A DNA stretch of 52,176 nucleotides, taken from NCBI RefSeq assembly GCF_001434395.1, contig NZ_AZFS01000064.1, positions 221,633 through 273,808 on the forward strand, written 5' to 3'. Of the stretch, positions 1-7,656 are shown in pieces. Origin of the DNA: Levilactobacillus hammesii DSM 16381. Lineage in GTDB: Bacteria; Bacillota; Bacilli; Lactobacillales; Lactobacillaceae. The notes under the pieces were generated by a model. The model worked only from the letters and a program-made list of their open reading frames with translations. It had not been told where the DNA came from and made no database searches. The first letter of the stretch is position 1. Every line of letters starts with the position of its first letter. A program made the translations under genes and the position numbers.

Positions 1-200
1 CGATCTTTGCTGGGCTTCAAACCGAGCCGGAGGACCGCTCCTCAGGCCGCAGGCGGTCCCCACAGCAGCCGGAATTTCTGGCAGCCGCAGGTGACGGTTG
101 ATCATTAATTTAATGTCCCGAATCCTGGTTAACTGGATTTTTTCGTCCGTCTAATTGGATTGCAGCCCAAATTTGGCGAACGGCAAGGCGGCAAGGCAAT
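1..200. repeat. Long intergenic repeat, copy at left edge
   Basis: Non-coding. Bases 10-105 are a close reverse complement of about 4905-4990, with shared blocks such as GGCAGCCGCAGGTGACG. Bases 160-195 resemble the reverse complement of about 51805-51845. The copy probably continues beyond the window. It lies downstream of the lipoprotein gene. No open reading frame or terminator was seen inside it. Function unknown. Confidence 0.7.
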
Positions 201-208
201 GTTGGCAA

Positions 209-239
209 CAAAAAAAGACGCGGCCATGCCGCGTCTTTG
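209..239 (-). terminator. Rho-independent terminator of the lipoprotein gene
   Basis: Inverted repeat AAAGACGCGGC / GCCGCGTCTTT with a short loop. On the minus strand it is followed by a run of seven T, directly after the stop codon of the lipoprotein gene. Confidence 0.85.
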
Positions 240-245
240 CTGGAA

Positions 246-1130
246 TTACTTGGTCATGTAGATGTAGAGGTGATCCGTTGAGAAACCGGTGTTGAAGCGG
301 ATACCGTTGGATTCGATGGTCTTAGTGGTTGTCGATGAACTATTCTTCTTGGCATCCTTCAGAACCTTTTCGAACTTGTTAATCACGTACTTAGGTTTTG
401 CCTTTAAGGTAGTCCCCAACAGGGCAAAGGTCGTGCCGAACTTCTTTTGCCCCGTCTTGGTCTTCATCTGCTTGGTAGGGGTGATCATGGCGATCCCCAT
501 GAGCTTGCCATCCTGAACGTTTGCCCGAACCGTGGTGTACTTGGTGTCCGTCAGGTTCTTGACCCCATCCTTGGTTGTGGTGGGGAGCAGGCTGTCCTTG
601 GCTTTCTTCTTAGCCGTGGCCATCTGTGCTTGGAGCTGCTTAGCGGCGGCCTGTTGTTGCTGAATGGCTGCGGCAGCGGCAACTGGGTCGGTCTTAGCGA
701 GAGCGGTCAGTTTTTTCTTGGTTGCCGCTTGCGTCTTTTGCGCTGTTTGAAGTTGTTTTTGCACCTTAGCGGGAAGGTAAGTGCCAATCACCATTTGGTT
801 GTATTTGGCAGCGAGGGTCTTGTAGTTGCCCAGGGCCTTGACCTTTTTGACGGTGATGGTCTTCTTAGCGCTGCCGGCGGTAATCTTAACGGTCTGGTCC
901 TTCGTTGCGGCCGGAACCTGGAAGAAATAGGCACCACCCTTGACCTTAACCGATTGCTTCTTACCATTATCAATTTGGTAGCTAACGCGTTTGGCGCTGG
1001 CGTTCCCCTTGACGACAGCCGTCAGGGCAGTTGGGCGATAGCTGTTCTTTTTGGTGGTGAGCTGGTTATTCGAGCAGCCAGCTAGGGTTAGTGCAAGTAA
1101 TCCCAGGGCGCCCAGCAAAAACTTTTTCAT
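246..1130 (-). CDS. Secreted lipoprotein of unknown function
   Basis: Predicted 294-residue lipoprotein. It begins with a lysine pair and a hydrophobic stretch ending in the lipobox LAGC, so it is expected to be lipidated on cysteine and anchored outside the membrane. Residues of about 35-100 look like a small beta-rich domain (alternating Val/Lys/Thr). About 125-185 is an Ala/Gln/Lys-rich helical, coiled-coil-like segment, followed by a C-terminal beta-rich part. I chose the start whose protein begins MKKFLL, because it gives a normal signal peptide; an in-frame start 15 bases upstream sits almost on the Shine-Dalgarno sequence. It is a single gene with its own terminator, divergent from the stress protein. 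I recognise no family, and the substrate or partner is unknown. Confidence 0.85.
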   Translation of the reverse strand: MKKFLLGALGLLALTLAGCSNNQLTTKKNSYRPTALTAVVKGNASAKRVSYQIDNGKKQSVKVKGGAYFFQVPAATKDQTVKITAGSAKKTITVKKVKALGNYKTLAAKYNQMVIGTYLPAKVQKQLQTAQKTQAATKKKLTALAKTDPVAAAAAIQQQQAAAKQLQAQMATAKKKAKDSLLPTTTKDGVKNLTDTKYTTVRANVQDGKLMGIAMITPTKQMKTKTGQKKFGTTFALLGTTLKAKPKYVINKFEKVLKDAKKNSSSTTTKTIESNGIRFNTGFSTDHLYIYMTK

Positions 1131-1344
1131 TATATTTGTAACCATCCTTCTAATTCAGTCATTTGATTTATCTTACCACAATCGGGAAATAATGCGAGAA
1201 TGAGAATCGCCTAAACATTTGCCCAGAACCCTAAAAATCTCGTGAAAATTTGTGCATTGGGCTTTCAACCAGCGCCATTTATTGCTATGATAAAGGTGTT
1301 GAAAGCGATACCACATTGATGGTTTAATATGGAAAGGACGGGAT

Positions 1345-1773
1345 ATGATGTATGAACGGATCTTAGTACCAATGGATGGGAGTAAGAATGCCCACAAAGC
1401 ACTGGTGGAGGCAACCAAATTGGCCCAAAAGCTGGGATCAAAGCTGTTCATCGTTTCCGTCGCTAGTGATCAGACCTATGCCCACTACGGCGCGGAATTT
1501 GGCAGTGAAATTGTTACCCACTTCAAGGAAGCGGCTTCGAAGTTCTTGGATACCGCGGTTGAAGAGGTTAAGCAATCTGGTGTGCCGGTTGAAACGCGCT
1601 TCAAGACGGGGCTTCCCAAGCCAACCATTGCCGTTACGTTGCCCGAAGAGTTGAACACGGACTTGACGGTGATCGGTCGTTCTGGGGCCCACGGCTTAGG
1701 TCGGGCCATCATGGGATCTACCACGAGTTATGTGGTCCACAATTCTAAAACCAGCGTCTTAGTTGTTGATTAA
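1345..1773 (+). CDS. Universal stress protein (UspA family)
   Basis: A 142-residue single-domain Usp protein. The N-terminus RILVPMDGS is the typical first strand and the ATP-contacting aspartate. Near the C-terminus GRSGAHGLGRAIMGS fits the ATP-binding pattern G-2X-G-9X-G-S exactly, so it is probably a nucleotide-binding member. Such cytoplasmic proteins are induced by starvation or stress, and their precise function is usually unknown. Two ATG codons stand in tandem; AAAGGA at 1333-1338 suits the second slightly better (start 1348), a one-residue difference. The gene is monocistronic, between a divergent lipoprotein gene and its own terminator. The family call is secure; the specific role is not. 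Confidence 0.93.
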   Translation: MMYERILVPMDGSKNAHKALVEATKLAQKLGSKLFIVSVASDQTYAHYGAEFGSEIVTHFKEAASKFLDTAVEEVKQSGVPVETRFKTGLPKPTIAVTLPEELNTDLTVIGRSGAHGLGRAIMGSTTSYVVHNSKTSVLVVD

Positions 1774-1781
1774 GGTTAATT

Positions 1782-1811
1782 GGACGGGGCGGATGCCCGG
1801 TCCTTTTTTTT
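1782..1811 (+). terminator. Rho-independent terminator after the usp gene
   Basis: GGACGGGGC / GCCCGGTCC stem with one mismatch, followed by eight or nine T, beginning nine bases after the stop codon. Confidence 0.85.
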
Positions 1812-1841
1812 CGGTAACAGTTAGTCGTGACAAGGTTATTT

Positions 1842-1873
1842 GGTGTTGCGGGGGAATCCGGCAACACCATTTT
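1842..1873 (+). terminator. Second terminator-like hairpin
   Basis: GGTGTTGC / GCAACACC stem, then ATTTTT. It may back up the first usp terminator or end an unseen short transcript. Confidence 0.5.
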
Positions 1874-2052
1874 TACGTTAAAAGGTCATTGATTGTCATG
1901 ATTGGCTTATAAGGATGTGTTGAGGGTGGCACAACGTTTCCAGATCCTATTGTCACTTAACTTTTAAAGAGTTAAGCGGCTATCTACTGTTAGCCGGCCG
2001 TTTATAATTAAATGGCAAAGTATCGGCTTAGCGGGTGAGAGGAGTGAGAAAA

Positions 2053-2253
2053 ATGACGTTCACTTTCAATAAACACTTTTATAAAACGCCGGGTTTTTGG
2101 CTTAACATCGGACTTATTGTCTTAATATTGTGGCCTGTACTTAAAGGTGAGGCTATACACGCAACAGTTTCAAATTGGCTTATTTTGGGTGTTGGGGTTC
2201 TCGGGACATTGAATAGTCTTAGAAAAACTAAAGATGAAAAGCTGAAGAAGTAA
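2053..2253 (+). CDS. Small membrane protein
   Basis: A 66-residue protein starting MTFTFNKHFY. It has two short hydrophobic segments (about residues 15-31 and 40-54) separated by a short polar loop, and ends in a Lys/Glu-rich tail. It is therefore probably a two-pass inner-membrane protein. AGAGGAG sits eight bases before the chosen ATG; a GTG six codons upstream overlaps that ribosome binding site and is unlikely. It stands alone. I recognise no family, and nothing in the neighbourhood suggests a role. Confidence 0.65.
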   Translation: MTFTFNKHFYKTPGFWLNIGLIVLILWPVLKGEAIHATVSNWLILGVGVLGTLNSLRKTKDEKLKK

Positions 2254-2431
2254 GCCATCATGTCTTGGTCAACGTGGCTAGTTGTTGTTAGATCAAGTCC
2301 CTATGCTGCTCGACTATCGGAGACGAGGTTAACTGCGGGTGGGCAGTGAGGCCTTATTTAGTGGCGCAAATCCTGATTAGTAAAAGTTACGGGATACGAC
2401 AGAGGCAAAATGTTGAAAATCAGACCAAAAT

Positions 2432-2464
2432 AAAACGCACCGACAAAAATTGTCAGTGCGTTTT
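2432..2464 (-). terminator. Bidirectional terminator of the small basic protein gene
   Basis: Nearly perfect palindrome: AAAACGCAC and CGACA on one arm, TGTCA and GTGCGTTTT on the other. On the minus strand it follows the 38-residue gene. Confidence 0.8.
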
Positions 2465-2482
2465 ATGGTATAGGCGTCAGAT

Positions 2483-2599
2483 TTACTTTTTGTTCTTTAA
2501 CCAACGTTGTAAATCTGAAATTTCGTCGCGCCGCTTCCGGTCCTTTTTACGGTTAACCTTCCGACGGCCTTGAACGCCATTTGGATGTGCTTTTCTCAT
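2483..2599 (-). CDS. Small highly basic protein, 38 residues
   Basis: A short minus-strand gene beginning MRKAHPNGVQGRRK and ending in a lysine-rich tail; over a third of the residues are Arg or Lys. GAGG lies a suitable distance upstream of the ATG, and a clear terminator follows the stop codon, which together support a real gene despite the length. The composition suggests RNA or ribosome association, but that is only an inference. I do not recognise the family. Confidence 0.6.
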   Translation of the reverse strand: MRKAHPNGVQGRRKVNRKKDRKRRDEISDLQRWLKNKK

Positions 2600-2823
2600 T
2601 GTAAAAACCCTCGCTTAATTAAAATAACAATCGGCTACCATTCTATCGTTAATTTTCACAAAATGCAAGGGCTACCGGGGATTCTCTGGTGATTCACCCC
2701 CTAGTAGAGTTGCTAGAGCAACGATTGCTGTGATTTGGTTAAAATTTTTATTGGGGTGAAAGTGACCCCACGGAAAGTGGTATATTGGATGCAACGCGTC
2801 AAAGGTTAGAAGGGATCGGGAAT

Positions 2824-3942
2824 ATGCAAGGCTTACTTAAGAATAGAAGGGTGACACTAGGCCTGTGGCTCCTCGTCCTCGTGATCGGTGGCTTGCTGGT
2901 CTGGGGGACAGCGCATAATGCCGGCCTGTATCGGGATCCCATCATGCAAGTGACCCACGTGCAGACGGGAACGGCCACCAAAGAGGAAGATGACTTCCAC
3001 AATGTAGACCGGCAAACCAAACAGGTTCTGCGCGGGCACATTTTAAATGGCAAGTACCGCGGGCAGAAGCTAACGGTCACCAATACTTACTCGCTATCGG
3101 GGGCGATGGATCAGCACTATCATAAGGGGAGTCAACTCTTTGTGGTCATCCATCAGCATCGGGCCAGTCAGCTGACGGCGACGGCCAAGGATGCCAAACG
3201 TGACACGCCACTGGTCTTCATGCTGTGGTTGGTCGTGGGGCTACTGCTACTGATTATGCAGTTTAGCGGCTTCATGGCGTTTCTCAGCGTGGCTCTCAAT
3301 GGGGTGTTGTTCCTCATCGCCATTATCCTGAATGGGTCGACGCAGGGGGCCCGGGTGCTTTGGATTTTCGGCAGTCTGGCGGTGGTCTTTGCGACGCTGA
3401 CCCTGTGGCTCGTGATTGGGGCCAACCGGCAGATGCTGATTACCTTGGTCACCACGCTGGGAGGGACGGCGTTATCGCTGATCGTGGCGCTGCTGGTCTT
3501 TCATTTTACCCATGAAAAGGGCATGTACTACGAATCCATGCAATACGTCACGCAGCTGCCACGACCGTTGTTCTTAGCGGAAACCCTGTTGGGATCACTG
3601 GGGGCGGTTATGGATGAATCCACCGATATCATCTCGTCACTATTTGCCCTAAAACGGGAACGACCGGAGCTTTCGGCACGTCAGGTGTTCAAGTCTGGGC
3701 GGCAGATTGGGAGTACCATCATGGGGCCCCTGATCAACGTGCTCTTCTTTATCTTCGTTGCGGACACCTTTCCTATGGCCATGCTCTATTTGAAAAATGG
3801 AAACAGTTGGGGCTATACCTTCTCGATGAATATGTCGATGGGGGTTGTCCAGAGCCTGATAAGTGGGATTGGGATCGTCTTAGCCGTCCCATTGGCAAGC
3901 TACCTGGCTAGTCGTTTCATGGTAAAGAAGGTGCGCGCATGA
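2824..3942 (+). CDS. YibE/F family membrane protein (first of pair)
   Basis: A 372-residue multipass membrane protein of the YibE/F family. A first membrane segment (about residues 10-28) is followed by an extracytoplasmic domain of about 100 residues, then about six to seven further helices from residue 130. The stretch with LLGSLGAVMDESTDI followed by SGRQIGSTIMGPL is characteristic of the family. The chosen ATG has AGAAGGG about nine bases upstream; an earlier in-frame TTG is less likely. Its stop codon overlaps the start of the next gene by four bases, so the two are translationally coupled and probably form one complex. The substrate of YibE/F proteins is not established; a transport role is often presumed. 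Confidence 0.88.
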   Translation: MQGLLKNRRVTLGLWLLVLVIGGLLVWGTAHNAGLYRDPIMQVTHVQTGTATKEEDDFHNVDRQTKQVLRGHILNGKYRGQKLTVTNTYSLSGAMDQHYHKGSQLFVVIHQHRASQLTATAKDAKRDTPLVFMLWLVVGLLLLIMQFSGFMAFLSVALNGVLFLIAIILNGSTQGARVLWIFGSLAVVFATLTLWLVIGANRQMLITLVTTLGGTALSLIVALLVFHFTHEKGMYYESMQYVTQLPRPLFLAETLLGSLGAVMDESTDIISSLFALKRERPELSARQVFKSGRQIGSTIMGPLINVLFFIFVADTFPMAMLYLKNGNSWGYTFSMNMSMGVVQSLISGIGIVLAVPLASYLASRFMVKKVRA

Positions 3943-4724
3943 GTACAATTAATGTTTTAGGCCTGGTGCTTCTGATCTTGATGGTACTCGTAGGTGGCAA
4001 AGCGGGGTTACAGTCCTTTTTAGCGCTACTGCTGAATTTTGGACTGTTGTTCTTGGCCATCGTCTTGGTTGCCTTTCACTTTCCACCATTGCCGGTGACC
4101 CTCGTGGTCGGGCTGCTGGTGCTGGCGCTCACGATCTTTATGAGCAGTGGGGATGACCTCTCGAGCACCGTGGCCTTCTTGGCTTCGGCGGCGGTGCTGG
4201 TGATTTTGGTGCTCCTAATTGTACCGGTTGAGCACTGGGCATTAGTTCAGGGGTTCGGACCGGAGGATAGCGAGGATCTGGAGGGACTTTCCGTCCTGAT
4301 CGGCATCAATTTTGTGCAGGTAACAACGGCCACGGCCATTCTGAGCACGCTAGGCGCCATTGCGGAGGCTGCTATGGCCATTGCGGCGGGACTCAGTGAA
4401 ATCCTCGAGCAACACCCCCAAGTGACCACTAAGGCCCTGCTAGGGGACGGTATCACGGTGGGCAAGCAGATCATCGGGACCACCTTTAATACGCTGTTCT
4501 TTGGTTTCTTCGGTGGCTTTCTGGCGTTGTTCATCTGGTTTACCGGCGTGCACTATTCCTTTGGGGAAATTCTGAATGATAAAATCTTTGTGTCGGAGAT
4601 CCTGATGATTCTCTTCGCGATGGTCAGTGTGATCCTGACCGTGCCAATTACGGCGTGGGTCATGACCCGTGCGGTCGCGGGGCAACGGCGCCGCGCCGCT
4701 AAGAGGAGTGGCGATGAAAAATAG
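3939..4724 (+). CDS. YibE/F family membrane protein (second of pair)
   Basis: A 261-residue protein with about seven hydrophobic helices and almost no soluble domain. It shares with its upstream partner the family features: STLGAIAEAAMAIAAGLSE, then GKQIIGTTFNTLFFGFFG. It starts on ATGA overlapping the stop codon of the upstream gene, as in YibE/F pairs generally. The 3' end of this gene, together with the downstream hairpin, is duplicated about 2.8 kb further on (near 7505-7704), where it survives only as a fragment. A short possible gene overlaps its last four codons in another frame. Confidence 0.88.
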   Translation: MSTINVLGLVLLILMVLVGGKAGLQSFLALLLNFGLLFLAIVLVAFHFPPLPVTLVVGLLVLALTIFMSSGDDLSSTVAFLASAAVLVILVLLIVPVEHWALVQGFGPEDSEDLEGLSVLIGINFVQVTTATAILSTLGAIAEAAMAIAAGLSEILEQHPQVTTKALLGDGITVGKQIIGTTFNTLFFGFFGGFLALFIWFTGVHYSFGEILNDKIFVSEILMILFAMVSVILTVPITAWVMTRAVAGQRRRAAKRSGDEK

Positions 4725-4770
4725 GATTAGGATTGGACGAGGCCGGTGTCTGACCGGGCATCAGGTCTGA
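4714..4770 (+). CDS. Possible 18-residue small protein overlapping the yibF-like stop
   Basis: ATG within the last codons of the yibF-like gene, preceded by AGAGGAG at a good distance. The product is MKNRIRIGRGRCLTGHQV. The duplicated copy near 7583-7651 encodes a closely similar N-terminus, and five of the six differences in the first 16 codons are synonymous, which hints at past selection on the protein. It is too short for certainty, and may simply be a leftover frame. Confidence 0.35.
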   Translation: MKNRIRIGRGRCLTGHQV

Positions 4771-4789
4771 ACCGATCGTTAAAAAAATG

Positions 4790-4834
4790 AAGCGACATGC
4801 CAACTAACCGTTCAGGCTAATTGGCATGTCGCTT
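4790..4834 (+). terminator. Terminator-like hairpin after the YibE/F operon
   Basis: Perfect 14-base inverted repeat AAGCGACATGCCAA / TTGGCATGTCGCTT with a loop of about 17 bases; A-run before and TTTC after, so it could act in both directions. An equivalent hairpin occurs at 7657-7701. Confidence 0.65.
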
Positions 4835-4904
4835 TCTGATTACCAGAAGAATTCAAGTTAAAGGTTATCTGACAAACGCCGTCTAACCAGGGTTCTGAAT
4901 ATTA

Positions 4905-5280
4905 GCCGCGTCACCTGCGGCTGCCAGAGATTCCGGCTGCTGTGGGGACCGCCTGCGGCCTGAGAAGCGGTCCTCCGGCTCGGTTTGAAGCCTGGTAAAG
5001 TTCACCGGTCTCCAAACACGTCCCACGGTGTAAGCCGAAGATCATCGGCTTACACCGTCGTCACGGCTGCCTACATCTCTGGCCGCCTACGGTTATGCTC
5101 TGATATTTAACACTAATGTTGACTGAAGCATCGCTAGACTGGTAGTGTTCATCCCAAGCTGTGGAGCCGTGAGTGAGCCAAATTTGAACTCATCAGTGGG
5201 AGAAGAGGAGACTACGAGTTAAGACTTCTCTCCTCCCACTCACTGCGTCCTAGTTCAAATTTTATTGGTTGTCACCCTCT
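4905..5280. repeat. Long intergenic repeat, internal copy
   Basis: Bases 4905-4990 match the reverse complement of the left edge of the window. Bases 4985-5080 match the reverse complement of the right edge (about 52090-52176). About 5155-5190 match the reverse complement of about 51958-51985. It includes a hairpin TGTAAGCCGA / TCGGCTTACA. This copy has the opposite orientation to the two at the window edges. No gene is seen in it. Confidence 0.75.
5181..5261. repeat. Large imperfect inverted repeat
   Basis: Outer arms AATTTGAAC / GTTCAAATT and inner arms GTGGGAG...AGGAG / CTCCTCCCAC form a long hairpin at the downstream end of the intergenic repeat. There is no adjacent T-run. From here to about 5700 the sequence becomes AT-rich and I see no gene. 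Confidence 0.55.
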
Positions 5281-5765
5281 TTACATGATGGTACTGCCAA
5301 TATCTGTATTATCGATTGCACTATCCAACTGATTATGATGCGATTTGGGAATATTCGCTATTGGTCATCTCATATTTCATTACGAAGACATATGAAAATG
5401 ACATAAGAATTTTGAATTTATCCAATGAATATGTTGATTATTACGGTTGTTTAAGTCAACGAGCGTTTTAACCCTAGATTCTTAAAAACTGAGCAAGTGA
5501 AATGTGTTTGAATTTAACGTTTTGAGAAAAAATTCATATAAATTTCACAAAAAAAACATTTCTTTGAAACATTTATTGTATTTTGTCGATATTTTGTTCT
5601 ATACTGTTATAAGTGATGTATCGCAACTAATAATCGTGTTGACTTAGAATAGACGCTATTTTATCAACGTATAAGATAATATTTAGATTTTGCAAACACA
5701 ATATGTCAGTGTTTATCAGGAGTAAAAGCTTTTACTAATTTTTAACAAGTTAAGGAGGTGAGAAA

Positions 5766-5951
5766 ATGTCTAATAATATAAAACTGATTGGGGTTGGTTC
5801 CCTCATTGTCTTTTCCACTTTAATGATGATCGTCGCAGCTAATTTTATTCCTCACTACAGTTTTATAATCTTTGTCGGAGGTGGTTTGTTTTTATTGATT
5901 GCAATAATCACAATTGGGATCAGCAGTCGTGATCACAAAAAAGGGGAATAA
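5766..5951 (+). CDS. Small two-helix membrane protein, possible immunity protein
   Basis: A 61-residue protein beginning MSNNIKLIGVG, with two hydrophobic segments (about residues 6-26 and 31-51) and a charged C-terminal tail, so it is predicted to span the membrane twice. A strong ribosome binding site, AAGGAGGTG, stands seven bases before the ATG. It is the first gene of the AT-rich island, and its stop codon lies within a few bases of the start of the cysteine-rich precursor, so the two are probably co-transcribed. Small membrane proteins beside bacteriocin genes are often immunity proteins. That role is inferred only from position, size and topology; no family is recognised. Confidence 0.7.
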   Translation: MSNNIKLIGVGSLIVFSTLMMIVAANFIPHYSFIIFVGGGLFLLIAIITIGISSRDHKKGE

Positions 5952-5957
5952 TGATTA

Positions 5958-6781
5958 ATGATGACATTTAAAAATCGGGGAAATTACTTAATATTGTTTT
6001 AGCCATATCTATTTTGGTGCTAGGGACTTTTATCGCTGCTTTGGGAAACGTCAAGGCAAGTGCGAATGAAACTAGCCAAGAAACTGCTGTAGGTGAAAAT
6101 TTTGTCAATTCATTTAACGACAATAAATTTACTTTATCTGATTCTTCCATCACAGCCAAAGTGAATTCTTGGGAAAACGAGAATGCAACCACGCTAAAGG
6201 ATGCACAGGATTACGCCAATACTCGTTCTGAGAATGTTTCAGTTTCAAAAGAGGCTACTGTTAAAACTTTAACTAACAAAAGTGGAGATACTTATTATGT
6301 TGCATATTACGATGTAACGGGCGCTAATATTAAAAAGGGGAGTTATCTATCCTTGTTTTATAAGACAAATGGACAGTTAACTAATACATCAATGGTTATG
6401 GGGGTATCTTCAAGCGTAGGAGTAAACGCTTATATTTACGGTAATGGAAAGCAAACTTTTGCCGCTACGCTTGATGAAGATGGGAATGTTCTCTCGAGCA
6501 GTACCAACTCTTCAACAAATTTTGCTGCAAAAAAAGGCAATGGGATGCGCTTAATGGCAGCTGCTAAGAAAAAGAAGAAGAAAACCAAAAAATCTTGGAT
6601 GTCTTGCATGGGTAAATGTTTAAGCGGTATGGGAGTTCCGACTTGGATACTCGGTGCAGTTGGTGCTGGCTGTGCGATCGTTTGCATTGGTACTGCAGGA
6701 ACTGGATGTGCTGCCTGTGTTTCGGCGGTAGGTGCTGGCTATGGTACTGAAGTTTTCCATTGTGCGCATTACAAATGCTAA
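5958..6781 (+). CDS. Secreted precursor with cysteine-rich C-terminal domain (bacteriocin-like), start region frameshifted
   Basis: As written, the large frame opens at TTG 6014 (255 codons) without a good ribosome binding site. Upstream ATGs at 5958/5961 have a GGGG ribosome binding site, but the frame breaks at a run of five A (5970-5974). With six A the protein would start MMTFKKSGKLLNIVL and have a complete signal peptide ending near NVKASA. A beta-rich prodomain of about 150 residues follows, then a lysine-rich linker, then about 63 residues with eight cysteines: CMGKC, CAIVC, CAAC, CAHYKC. This layout, with a long Sec-exported prodomain and a Gly/Ala/Cys-rich C-terminal peptide, resembles halocin C8-type precursors. 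The next gene encodes a thioredoxin-like protein that could form the disulfides. Bacteriocin function is inferred. Confidence 0.65.
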
Positions 6782-6803
6782 ATGTAAATCGGGGGCTTAT
6801 TGA

Positions 6804-7214
6804 GTGAAGAGAAGTAGCATCTTATTAATTGTAGTTCTAATCCTAGTTTTAGGTTCGGGAATATTTGTTTACCACCGGAAAACTGCTGATCCCTTAACTA
6901 AGATTAATACAGTTCAGTTAAGTCGTATAGTTACAAATAAAAAAGAAACACTGGTATATATCGGACGTCCTAATTGTCCTGCTTGTGAGGTCTTCAACTC
7001 TAGACTTGTTACCCAAATGAAGAATAATATTTTTAGACCAAAAGTTTACTACTACAATACAAATGCCAATCGGAATGATAAGCGATTTACATCGACACTC
7101 AAAAAGTTAAATATTACGTCCGTACCCGACTTTTTGGTTATTAAGAATGGCAAGGTAGTTAAAACATACACTGGGCTTGATGAATTTCGAAAAGTGAAAT
7201 CATTATTAGAATAA
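6804..7214 (+). CDS. Membrane-anchored thioredoxin-like protein (probable disulfide maturation factor)
   Basis: A 136-residue protein with one N-terminal membrane helix (about residues 5-23) and an extracytoplasmic thioredoxin-fold domain. The active site is CPAC (C58, C61), preceded by YIGRPN, and the cis-proline motif SVPD is at about 107-109. This is the pattern of the bacteriocin-associated thiol-disulfide oxidoreductases (PedC/BrcD type), which help form disulfides in exported peptides. It starts with GTG, eight bases after GGGGG. It lies 22 bases downstream of the eight-cysteine precursor, its likely substrate. Fold and motif are clear; the substrate is inferred from context. Confidence 0.85.
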   Translation: MKRSSILLIVVLILVLGSGIFVYHRKTADPLTKINTVQLSRIVTNKKETLVYIGRPNCPACEVFNSRLVTQMKNNIFRPKVYYYNTNANRNDKRFTSTLKKLNITSVPDFLVIKNGKVVKTYTGLDEFRKVKSLLE

Positions 7215-7270
7215 TTGGCGATTGGCTAGAGACTTTACTATTCATGGGCTCTTGAATTGAAATCTAAATT

Positions 7271-7316
7271 AGAAGAACACTTAAGATCGCAATTTTGGGA
7301 TCTTAGGTGTTCTTCT
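7271..7316 (+). terminator. Terminator-like hairpin ending the cysteine-rich peptide operon
   Basis: Long stem AGAAGAACAC TTAAGATC against GATCTTAGGTGTTCTTCT. The T-run after it is weak (TATAATTCTC). It stands about 55 bases after the thioredoxin-like gene. Confidence 0.6.
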
Positions 7317-7504
7317 ATAATTCTCATCTAAGATTAGATAATCGGAACCACTTTGCACAATCTATGATTCTCTATTTAAGTACTTTTTTGTCAAAAAGCG
7401 TCTACTGTCCTTGATTAGGCTAACTTAGTTATTGAAGAACCCATTGAGTAAGTATCATTTAACGATGATGGAACTGTTGATGCCACTAAGTCACCAAATT
7501 TTGC

Positions 7505-7651
7505 ATTGAGATTACCTTTAATACGTTATTCTTTGGCTCCTTGGGGCGGGTCAACGGCGCCGTGCCACTAAAAGTAGTCACGATGAAAAACAAGATTAGG
7601 ATTGGGCGGGGCCGGTGCCTGACGGGGCATTGGTTCTGGACCGGTCGATAA
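7505..7651 (+). pseudogene. Remnant duplicate of the yibF-like 3' end
   Basis: Bases from about 7511 match the yibF-like gene at about 4482-4512 (ACCTTTAATACG and following). The copy then jumps to match about 4675 onward (GGCAACGGCGCCG type), so about 160 bases are deleted. It then continues through the short overlapping frame (7583-7651) into the hairpin at 7657. Only a few codons of the membrane protein remain. It marks the right boundary of the AT-rich island. Confidence 0.75.
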
Positions 7652-7656
7652 AAATA

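Larger units (their letters stand above)
4841..7508 (+). other. AT-rich inserted island with cysteine-rich peptide module
   Basis: The segment between the yibF-like 3' end and its degenerate copy at about 7505-7704 is visibly richer in A and T from about 5280 on than its neighbours. It carries three co-directional genes absent from the flanking context. The duplicated flank suggests acquisition by recombination with a related chromosome, or an insertion that duplicated the flank. No integrase or transposase is visible. Confidence 0.6.

Noticed and set aside
447-1085. Long open frame on the + strand opposite the lipoprotein gene
   Set aside because: It is the complement of a good lipoprotein gene with its own ribosome binding site and terminator; the product is low-complexity with no start signal.
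2346-2573. 75-codon + strand frame
   Set aside because: It crosses a bidirectional terminator and overlaps the small basic protein gene on the other strand, which has a ribosome binding site.
5966-5974. Programmed -1 ribosomal frameshift at TTTAAAAAT to join the start and body of the cysteine-rich precursor
   Set aside because: The phase is wrong for the canonical X XXY YYZ slip (zero frame is TTT AAA AAT) and no stimulatory structure is obvious. An indel or replication slippage explains it more simply.
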